Source: Minisyncoccota bacterium
GTDB taxonomy: Bacteria > Patescibacteriota > Microgenomatia > UBA1400 > PJMF01
DNA: 55,103 nt
Direction: 5' to 3'
Assembly: GCA_003173865.1 (NCBI GenBank)
Contig: PJMF01000021.1
Coordinates: forward strand, 1 to 55,103
The position numbers and the translations under genes are program-made. Positions 18,094 through 25,692 of this stretch are shown piece by piece. The notes below the pieces were generated by a model that worked only from the letters and a program-made list of their open reading frames with translations, was not told the DNA's origin and ran no database searches. Each line of letters begins with the position of its first letter. The stretch's first letter is position 1.

Positions 18094-18168
18094 ATGTTAC
18101 AACGCTTAGCACAATCATTCTCTTGTTGTTGCACTTTCATAAAAAGAGGAGTGCGTGATTGTTGTTAA
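18094..18168 (+). CDS. Cysteine-rich leader peptide MLQRLAQSFSCCCTFIKRGVRDCC
   Basis: 24-codon ORF with Cys-Cys-Cys and terminal Cys-Cys, between a TATAAT promoter and a terminator, one gene upstream of cysS. Confidence 0.7.
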   Translation: MLQRLAQSFSCCCTFIKRGVRDCC

Positions 18169-18191
18169 AATTTAAAAAAAACAAAACATAC

Positions 18192-18217
18192 AACCTCCTC
18201 AAATCGGAGGTTTTTTT
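18192..18217 (+). terminator. Attenuator terminator hairpin
   Basis: AACCTCC (18192-18198) / GGAGGTT (18206-18212) followed by a T tract through 18217. Confidence 0.75.
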
Positions 18218-18251
18218 ATGAAAATTGATATCAAAAAAAAGAAAGAAATAT

Positions 18252-18995
18252 ATGGGAGCATCATTAGAAACACAAATCTCAGACATGAGTATTCAATCAT
18301 TTACAGCAGAACAGAGAACAGACACTCATTATCTGAAAAAACATCCTGAGCAACTGGAGAGTGAGATCTGGAAAAATGCCATGATTGAGAGAAGTATGGC
18401 AACTGCTCTAGATGCTCTTCAAAATAATCAGCCGGTGTTACTTACTTTGTACGATGATACTTTAAGAGGAGGCAAACATACTGTCTACGCATTTTTTGAT
18501 CCCTTGAAGCCAAAGATAGTTCTTGAAATGCCCCCTGAGGGAGGACAAACGCCAACAATGCTTCATGGTTTAGAAATAATCGTTCGTTTGCTAAAAGATA
18601 CAGGTGCACAGAATGCTGCGATTCGCGAACTTGAAATAAAACATATGCAAAGAAGTGAAATTGTTCAGTTACGTAATCAAACAGTTCAAGATCATCGTGC
18701 ATTGGTTCCACTTGTCATACCACTCAATGTTCATCCCGATGGAGTAGTTGCAATTAACTTTCATTCGCAAGATCGTAAGGTGAACATGCGGCAAGTCGTG
18801 GGTAGATATTTAGAATTTCTTACGAGTCCGGACGCAATGAACGTCTTTGCGAATGGAATATTTCACTTGATTTTAGGATATGACGGTCGTGTGGGAGTTA
18901 AAAATGAATATAAAACGTACGAAATTGGTAATTATGCAGAGTTAGAAAAAAGGTACAATCACCTCGACGCACATCGGTTGAAAACTGACTTATGA
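18252..18995 (+). CDS. hypothetical protein (gene between Cys leader and cysS)
   Basis: Long ORF (track start TTG 18225; ATG at 18252). A frame-offset ATG at 18218 has the only good SD. Confidence 0.7.
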   Translation: MGASLETQISDMSIQSFTAEQRTDTHYLKKHPEQLESEIWKNAMIERSMATALDALQNNQPVLLTLYDDTLRGGKHTVYAFFDPLKPKIVLEMPPEGGQTPTMLHGLEIIVRLLKDTGAQNAAIRELEIKHMQRSEIVQLRNQTVQDHRALVPLVIPLNVHPDGVVAINFHSQDRKVNMRQVVGRYLEFLTSPDAMNVFANGIFHLILGYDGRVGVKNEYKTYEIGNYAELEKRYNHLDAHRLKTDL

Positions 18996-20446
18996 AACTC
19001 TACAACACCCTCTCTCGCACAATTGAAGAAGTCCAGCCGCGCCAATCGGGCCACATCGGTCTCTACGCGTGTGGTTTGACCGTTTATGATTTCACTCACC
19101 TTGGTCACTTGCGCAAGTACACCATGGATGATGTGCTGATTCGGACGCTGCGTTACTCAGGGTTTGATGTGAAGTTTGTGCAAAATGTGACCGACGTCGG
19201 ACACCTTTCGTCTGATGCAGATACTGGCGAAGATAAACTGGAAAAAGGTGCAAAGAAATACGGGAAAACGGTTTGGGAAATTGCGCGTGAGTTTGAGGAG
19301 TATTTTTGGAAATCAATGGACTTGATGGGAAATTTAAGGCCGGATGTGAGTTGCCGAGCAACAGAACATATCGTGCAACAACTCGAAATGGTCAAAACGC
19401 TTGAGCAAAAGGGATTTGCATATGTAATTCCAGAAGACGGTGTGTACTTTGATACCTCAAAAGTTGATGACTATGGGAAACTCGCGCGCCTCGACCTCAA
19501 AAAACTGCAGGAAGGGGCGCGCGTAGAGCGAGTCGCCGGCAAGCGCAATCCGACGGACTTTGCGTTGTGGAAGTTCGAACGCCCTGGCGAAAATCGAGCC
19601 ATGGTTTGGGAAAGTCCGTGGGCAAAACGCAGTTTTCCGGGTTGGCACATTGAGTGTTCTGCAATGGCGATTCATTATCTGGGCGAGCAGTTTGATGTTC
19701 ACACAGGTGGAATTGATCATATTCCCGTTCATCACACCAATGAAATTGCGCAAGCAGAGGCAGCGACTGGGAAAAAACCATTCGTGAAGTACTGGATACA
19801 TCACAATCATTTATTTGTAGATGGCACCAAGATGAGTAAGTCACTTGGCAATTTTTTCACGATTGATGATGTGCTCGCCAAAGGTTTTGCGCCGCAGGCG
19901 CTGCGTTTGCTTTTCTTAACTTCGCACTATCGCTCCGAAATGAACTTTACGTGGCAAAACTTAGCAGGTGCACAAAAAACTTGGTTGCGTTTGTTACGTT
20001 CATTAGAGGAGTTCAAACAAGAATCAGGCCGCACAGTGTTGAGTCCAGAAAAGTTAGCGAAGAGTAATGAGTTTCGCACACGCTTTTTTCAAGCAATGGA
20101 AAATGATCTAAACACGCCTGAAGCAGTGGCCGTGCTGTGGGAGGTTATTAAGTCAAATATTCCCGCCGAAGATAAATATGATTTGCTTCGCGAGTTTGAT
20201 CAAGTATTAGGACTTAGTTTCGAAAAAGCTGTTGCCAACCTCAATGCCAACTCACCTAAAACTCTAGTCATTCCTGCAGATGTTCAGTCTCTTGTGGACC
20301 AACGCACACAAGCAAAACTGCAAAAAGAGTGGCAACGAGCCGACCAATTACGTCAAGAAATAGAGTTGCGTGGATATCAAGTGGTTGACCGTCCTAGTAA
20401 GGATACCGAGGTGGTTCCGGTGGCCACAACACTAAAAGCAACGTAA
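18992..20446 (+). CDS. cysS: Cysteinyl-tRNA synthetase
   Basis: YACGLTVYDFTHLGHLRKY (HIGH-like), WHIECSAMAIHYLGEQFDVHTGGIDHIPVHHTNE, KMSKSLGNF. Confidence 0.96.
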   Translation: MKLYNTLSRTIEEVQPRQSGHIGLYACGLTVYDFTHLGHLRKYTMDDVLIRTLRYSGFDVKFVQNVTDVGHLSSDADTGEDKLEKGAKKYGKTVWEIAREFEEYFWKSMDLMGNLRPDVSCRATEHIVQQLEMVKTLEQKGFAYVIPEDGVYFDTSKVDDYGKLARLDLKKLQEGARVERVAGKRNPTDFALWKFERPGENRAMVWESPWAKRSFPGWHIECSAMAIHYLGEQFDVHTGGIDHIPVHHTNEIAQAEAATGKKPFVKYWIHHNHLFVDGTKMSKSLGNFFTIDDVLAKGFAPQALRLLFLTSHYRSEMNFTWQNLAGAQKTWLRLLRSLEEFKQESGRTVLSPEKLAKSNEFRTRFFQAMENDLNTPEAVAVLWEVIKSNIPAEDKYDLLREFDQVLGLSFEKAVANLNANSPKTLVIPADVQSLVDQRTQAKLQKEWQRADQLRQEIELRGYQVVDRPSKDTEVVPVATTLKAT

Positions 20447-20470
20447 TCATGAGTAATGCAGTGGTAAGTA

Positions 20471-20848
20471 TTAGCTTACCTCCACAAGAAAATCACTCAC
20501 TTCTTCCAACGAATACATCGTCAATGTTGGTTGTTGACCTTCAGTCAGAGGTATTCCGGCGGCAAATTTGCCTTGACGAAGCCAAAGAGTAGTCGCATGT
20601 AGTTGATTGCCCATTTCAATTTCAGAATGAACGCGATCGCTGATAATTAAGGTTTCTTCAGGTCTATCTTGATTGACAAACTGGGCAAGTGTAGCCAGAT
20701 TTTCTTGTTCGCCGCCCGCATCGATCAAGATTAAAGAGATGCTTTTGTGGTGGATTAATTCTAGTAGCGATCGTGCACCATCAATCAATTGTTGTGAATC
20801 GGGGTCATAAAGCGTTCTTTTCCAGTCGGTAATGATGTTGTGATACAT
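20471..20848 (-). CDS. HAD-like protein
   Basis: ITDWKRTLYDP (HAD motif I-like, second Asp absent) and LIISDRVHSEIEMGNQLHATTLWLRQGKFA; start supported by aaggag SD. Confidence 0.6.
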   Translation of the reverse strand: MYHNIITDWKRTLYDPDSQQLIDGARSLLELIHHKSISLILIDAGGEQENLATLAQFVNQDRPEETLIISDRVHSEIEMGNQLHATTLWLRQGKFAAGIPLTEGQQPTLTMYSLEEVSDFLVEVS

Positions 20849-20898
20849 AAATACACTCCTTTTGCTTCTTTGCAAAAAATTTTTTATAATAGCGGTGG

Positions 20899-21282
20899 TT
20901 ACACAGATTCTTCGTAAAGCACTCTTTCTAAGGTAGAGTGCATTTCTTTAGAAGAAGAGAGTGTATGGACGATACCGATCTTGCCGCCCCATTGTGTACC
21001 AGGAAGGTGAATTGCGGCACTCGACCAATGCACAACGAAGATTAGAGGAATAAGTTTGTGCGTTGAAGTGTCTTTGAGGAGCCAGAGAAGTTGCAGCATT
21101 TCTTCAACGGAAAAGCTGCTACTCAGAAAAACGATGTCAGGAAGTGTTTGCTTTAAACACTCGACTGCTTTTTGAGTAGAAGATGCAACGGTCAGGTGGT
21201 ATGCTGTGGGTAAGTAAATATATGGTCGTGTTAAGGTAGATTCGGATTCGATAAGGAGAGCTTTAATTTGAGGTTGGTGCAT
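20899..21282 (-). CDS. Degenerate receiver-like (pseudo-receiver) protein
   Basis: CheY-like size and pattern (IKALLIESESTLTRPYIYL...LPDIVFLSSSF...LIPLIFVVHWSSAA) with the phospho-acceptor Asp position replaced. Confidence 0.55.
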   Translation of the reverse strand: MHQPQIKALLIESESTLTRPYIYLPTAYHLTVASSTQKAVECLKQTLPDIVFLSSSFSVEEMLQLLWLLKDTSTHKLIPLIFVVHWSSAAIHLPGTQWGGKIGIVHTLSSSKEMHSTLERVLYEESV

Positions 21283-21356
21283 AAAGTCCTTAAAATAATT
21301 ATTAACTAATTAATGTAGAGTTTTACTCTAATAAAAATAGAGTATATATGACAATT

Positions 21357-21695
21357 ATGAAAAAATCATTAAATTTGGGGAGCAAAATTAAACAGGCACG
21401 CAAAGCAGCTGGGTTATCACAAAAACAGTTAGCTGAAGAGCTGCGTGTATCAGACAAAGCAGTTAGTTCGTACGAAGTGAACCGTGCTCAGCCTGGTATT
21501 GATACCTTACGAGAAATTAGTAAACTCACATATAAACCAATTACGTACTTCTTGGAACAAAGTCCAAATGGAGAGGCAAGTCTCGAAGAAAAAATCCTCA
21601 CGATCGAGCAAGAACTCCAAGCTGCCGCAAAAGGCTTGCTTTCAGCAACTCACAATTTAGAAGAAATCAAAAAACTCTTGCAAAAAAAAACTTGA
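21357..21695 (+). CDS. XRE-family HTH regulator
   Basis: SKIKQARKAAGLSQKQLAEELRVSDKAVSSYEVNRAQPGIDTLREISKL. Confidence 0.88.
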   Translation: MKKSLNLGSKIKQARKAAGLSQKQLAEELRVSDKAVSSYEVNRAQPGIDTLREISKLTYKPITYFLEQSPNGEASLEEKILTIEQELQAAAKGLLSATHNLEEIKKLLQKKT

Positions 21696-21726
21696 GATAG
21701 CCTATCAAATAGTTTAAGCTGAATGT

Positions 21727-23601
21727 GTGTTTTCTTTTTTTCGACGGGTAAAACAAGAAGAGTATCCAGAAGTTGAGCAAGTGTTGAGCTATGTGATCTC
21801 GTTGGTCGCACAACCTCAAGAATTGTTAGAAATTTTAGCTGAGTTAAAAACAAAACAGCAATCCACTCAGATGACTCGAAAAGCAGAGTACGTTCAAACG
21901 TACTTAACAATTGAAAAGTTTATATGTACCCACCAACCACCGGTAACTTCCGCACAGTTCACGCCAAAAAGTCTTCATGAGGCTATAGGAAAAGTCATTC
22001 AAATTACTACGTTGCCACTTTTTTTCCGTGTCGTACTTCTCGAAGGATCTCTACAGTTATTTACGCTCTATGAAGACGGAGTTCAGAATTTAACACTGCA
22101 AATCATCAATAAATTTGGTTTGGAAAAGGTCAAAATTTTAGTGAGTGCTGGAGTACAGGGGAGTATCCTGGATAAGGTACCTGTGGATGAGCACGGAGTG
22201 CACTTCAATGAGCTGTATCATTTAGCACCAACATTTTCTGAGAAAGAAGTTACAAAAGTTTTTAAAAATTTGCTCACAGCTCTTTACGAAGGTGATAAGG
22301 AACTTGAAGGGGAGAAAGCTGCCCTCGAGACCGCAAAGACGGTATTTCAAGCCACACAGTTTGTCTATGATGAAGATTTAGCGTATCAATTCTTTTTAGT
22401 GATTCCAGATCAAGTTTTGGAAAAAGAAAAAGTGAATTTTTTGAATAGACAACAGTTACTGAACGTGTTGCAACAGTTAAATGCAGAAAAAGTCATGGCC
22501 GAAGAATCAAGACAAAAAAATGATGCATTGCTTGAGAGTATTGGTGAAGGGGCGTTTGCAACTGATCAAGAAGGCAAAGTGATCTTTGTCAATCGAGTCA
22601 CTCTAGAAATATTAGGACTGCAAGAGTTTGCCATGATTGGCAAACATTGGTCAGAAACAGTCAAGACACTCGATGAATCAGGGATGCCTTTACCGCTAGA
22701 AAAAAATCCAATCGACATCGCACTGAAAACCAAAGCGAAGGTAACTGAACTGAGGTTTTGTTACTTGCGTTCTGATGGATCATCTTTGCCAGTGGCTATG
22801 ACAGCGAGTGCAATTTTAACCAAAGATCAAGTCACTGGTGCAATGGTGGTGTTTCGTGACATGACTCGCGAACGCGAAATTGATCGAGAAAAAACCGAGT
22901 TTATCTCGATTGCGTCCCATCAGTTGCGTACACCAATTGGATCCATCAAGTGGAATCTTGAGATGTTACTGAAAGGCTACTACGGGACAGTGACGCCAGA
23001 AATGAGTAAAGTGGTTGAACAGATGAGGGCAACCAATGATCACTTACTCCAACTTGTAAATAATTTGCTGGATGTCTCGAGAATCGATCAAGGAAGAATT
23101 AAAGATCAACCTGTGCCGACTGCGATTGTGCCGATCATTGAAAGTATTATTAAAGAGGTTCAGGTTCAGGCAGATGTGCGTAAAATCACACTCACACTCA
23201 AAGTCGATGCTGCTGAAGCTCCAACGGCAGTTATCGATCCGCAGCGTTTTCGCGAAGTCATTGAGAACTTGCTCTCGAATGCAATTAAGTACAATCTCGA
23301 CGCGGGAAAAGTAGATGTGCATGTATCTTGGAACGAAAAAACAATTCAAATCTCGATCAAAGATACTGGGATGGGTATTCCTCAAAAAGATCAAGCAAAG
23401 ATTTTTGGACGTTTTTTCAGAGCTGAAAATGCAGCCAAACAAGAACCGAATGGTTCAGGTTTGGGTTTGTTTGTGGTAAAGTCATACGTAGAGGAGTGGG
23501 GCGGTAAAATTTGGTTTGAAAGTCCCGTCTTTACTGAAAAAGATGGGAATGATGGAGAACAATCTCGTGGGACGTGTTTTTATATAGAAGTCCCACGGTG
23601 A
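21727..23601 (+). CDS. PAS-domain sensor histidine kinase (cytosolic)
   Basis: PAS region (LLESIGEGAFATDQEGKVIFVN), H-box FISIASHQLRTPIGSIKWNLEML, N/G boxes (ENLLSNAIKYN, DTGMGIP, GSGLGLFVVKS); no obvious TM. Confidence 0.92.
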   Translation: MFSFFRRVKQEEYPEVEQVLSYVISLVAQPQELLEILAELKTKQQSTQMTRKAEYVQTYLTIEKFICTHQPPVTSAQFTPKSLHEAIGKVIQITTLPLFFRVVLLEGSLQLFTLYEDGVQNLTLQIINKFGLEKVKILVSAGVQGSILDKVPVDEHGVHFNELYHLAPTFSEKEVTKVFKNLLTALYEGDKELEGEKAALETAKTVFQATQFVYDEDLAYQFFLVIPDQVLEKEKVNFLNRQQLLNVLQQLNAEKVMAEESRQKNDALLESIGEGAFATDQEGKVIFVNRVTLEILGLQEFAMIGKHWSETVKTLDESGMPLPLEKNPIDIALKTKAKVTELRFCYLRSDGSSLPVAMTASAILTKDQVTGAMVVFRDMTREREIDREKTEFISIASHQLRTPIGSIKWNLEMLLKGYYGTVTPEMSKVVEQMRATNDHLLQLVNNLLDVSRIDQGRIKDQPVPTAIVPIIESIIKEVQVQADVRKITLTLKVDAAEAPTAVIDPQRFREVIENLLSNAIKYNLDAGKVDVHVSWNEKTIQISIKDTGMGIPQKDQAKIFGRFFRAENAAKQEPNGSGLGLFVVKSYVEEWGGKIWFESPVFTEKDGNDGEQSRGTCFYIEVPR

Positions 23602-23610
23602 AAGGTCAAC

Positions 23611-23976
23611 ATGAAAAAAATCTTGATCATTGAAGACAGTGTTGAGCTTCAAGAGAGTTATAAAAAACTGTTGACAGCAGAAGGGATGGATGTATCTGTG
23701 GCGGGAACTGGACAACAAGGGCTAGACGCTCTTGAAGCACAAAAGCCAGATCTGATTTTGCTTGACATTATGTTAACTGGTGGCATGAATGGTTTTGACG
23801 TTTTGGAACGGATAAAGCAAAATGATAGGTTAAAAGAAATTCCGGTGATTGTACTTACTAATCTGGATACTGAGCGTGAGTCTGGCAAAAAAATTGGAGC
23901 AGCTGATTACTTGGTCAAGGCGAATACCTCAATCGATGAATTGTTAAAGATAGTGAAAGAGCACTTAGGGGTTTAA
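23611..23976 (+). CDS. Response regulator receiver protein
   Basis: ILIIEDSVELQESYKKLL, DLILLDIML, IPVIVLTN, ADYLVKAN. Confidence 0.93.
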   Translation: MKKILIIEDSVELQESYKKLLTAEGMDVSVAGTGQQGLDALEAQKPDLILLDIMLTGGMNGFDVLERIKQNDRLKEIPVIVLTNLDTERESGKKIGAADYLVKANTSIDELLKIVKEHLGV

Positions 23977-23991
23977 GTGAAGTTGCGTTGA

Positions 23992-25680
23992 TTATCTGCG
24001 CCGAAACATTTTTTCTAGATCGCTTATCGTAAATATCATCGTTGTTGGCCTACCGTGTGGACAAGTAAAACGCTGTTCAGTTGTTGCTAATTGAGTAATT
24101 AATGCTTGCCGTTGGTGTTGTGAAAGGTAATCACCTGCTTTGACTGCACTGCGACAGGCAAGGTAAGCAATCGTTCGTTGTGAAACGCTATCAAGTGAGA
24201 CTGGATGACCGTCACCAGCAAAATCTTCGAGTAACTCAGCGAATAACTGTTGGAGATTGTGGCCTACATAGAGAAGCGGTACTTGGCTAATTTTAAAACT
24301 GTGTTCACCAAACGGCTCAACCTCAAAACCAATTTTTGCTAAAGTTGGGAGATGTTCACGCAACAGTTGAGCTTCAATAGCTGAACACTCAATCACCATA
24401 GCAGGATCGAGAACCGATGTGGCTTGTTGAAGTTGTTGAGTACGAAATGTCGTCAAAAATTGCTGGTAGAGAATCCGTTCATGAGCGGCGTGCTGATCAA
24501 TAATCATCAAGCCTGGTGGTGTTGCTGTGAGGAGATAAGTGTTGTCTATTTGCATGACTTCAGTTTGCGCAGGAGGTGTCACTTGCCAAGCATCGGTCAC
24601 ACTTTTGAGTAGGTTGCTCATTGGCACAGATGCCTTATTATCGTCGTGCAGCATGGCAAGTTCCGGAGGTGAAGGGGTGTAATGAAAGCTTAAGTCTTGC
24701 TGCTTGAGTGCTTGATCAACTGCTTGGGCGATGTTCTCTAAAATGCGTGCTTCGTCAACAAAACGAACGAGCTCTTTGCGGGGATGAATATTGACGTCAA
24801 TGACTGAAGGAAGAAGTTCAAGATGCAAGATAAACACTGGCTGTGTCCGGGGATCAAGAAGAGCACCAAATGTTTTTTTCACAACTGCCGTGAGAGCATT
24901 GTGATGAACTGGGCGATGGTTGACAAAGAGATACTGCTTTTGTTTTAGCTGGTGAGCAAGTTGTGGTGTGCCAACCAGACCAAAAATTCTCAGATTTTGG
25001 AAATGTGCATCAACATGAAGCAATGTTTGGGGTGATTGTTTAAAGAGATGTACGGCGCGTTCAAGGAGTGTTTGTTTTTTAGGAACGAAAAGAATCATTT
25101 TTTGATTGTGAGTAAATGCAAAGCTGACTTCTGGATGACTTAGCGCAGCGGCTTGAACTACTTCTATGATACGACGTAACTCGATGGCAGATGATTTTAA
25201 GAATTTACGACGAGCAGGCTGTTCTGCAAAAAGATGTTCGACCGTGATTGTGGTTCCGTTCGGCATCCCGACAGGAATTACCTCCCCGATGTGACCGTGT
25301 CTTACACTGATTTGATAACCTATTTCTGCAGAAGACATTTTACTTTGGATAGTCATGATGCTGACACTTGCAATACTTGCAAGGGCTTCGCCGCGAAAAC
25401 CAAAACTCTGTAGTGTATTGAGATCATCAATAGCAAAAATTTTGCTCGTTGTGTGACGGGTTATACTTAACTTGAGATCTTCATCATCCATACCAAAGCC
25501 ATCATCACTGACTGTGATATCTGCGGAACCACCGAGGGAAGCTGAAATCGCGATCTTTGTGGCTCCTGCGTCAAGACTATTTTCAATGAGTTCTTTGACG
25601 ACAATGGCAGGACGCTCAACGACTTCACCAGCGGCGATGGCTGCAATAACGGTAGAAGAGAGAGGACGAATAATTGACAT
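23992..25680 (-). CDS. mutL: DNA mismatch repair protein MutL
   Basis: IAAGEVVERPAIVVKELIENSLDAGAT, GFRGEALASI, DQHAAHERILY, CPHGRPT. Confidence 0.96.
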   Translation of the reverse strand: MSIIRPLSSTVIAAIAAGEVVERPAIVVKELIENSLDAGATKIAISASLGGSADITVSDDGFGMDDEDLKLSITRHTTSKIFAIDDLNTLQSFGFRGEALASIASVSIMTIQSKMSSAEIGYQISVRHGHIGEVIPVGMPNGTTITVEHLFAEQPARRKFLKSSAIELRRIIEVVQAAALSHPEVSFAFTHNQKMILFVPKKQTLLERAVHLFKQSPQTLLHVDAHFQNLRIFGLVGTPQLAHQLKQKQYLFVNHRPVHHNALTAVVKKTFGALLDPRTQPVFILHLELLPSVIDVNIHPRKELVRFVDEARILENIAQAVDQALKQQDLSFHYTPSPPELAMLHDDNKASVPMSNLLKSVTDAWQVTPPAQTEVMQIDNTYLLTATPPGLMIIDQHAAHERILYQQFLTTFRTQQLQQATSVLDPAMVIECSAIEAQLLREHLPTLAKIGFEVEPFGEHSFKISQVPLLYVGHNLQQLFAELLEDFAGDGHPVSLDSVSQRTIAYLACRSAVKAGDYLSQHQRQALITQLATTEQRFTCPHGRPTTMIFTISDLEKMFRRR

Positions 25681-25692
25681 AATACGTGTCGT

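Noticed and set aside
18165-18217. T-box regulation of cysS
   Set aside because: No AGGGUGGNACCGCG-type T-box sequence; the Cys-codon leader and competing stems explain the arrangement better.
19092-19844. Four minus-strand ORFs across cysS
   Set aside because: Antisense to conserved cysteinyl-tRNA synthetase with no independent support.
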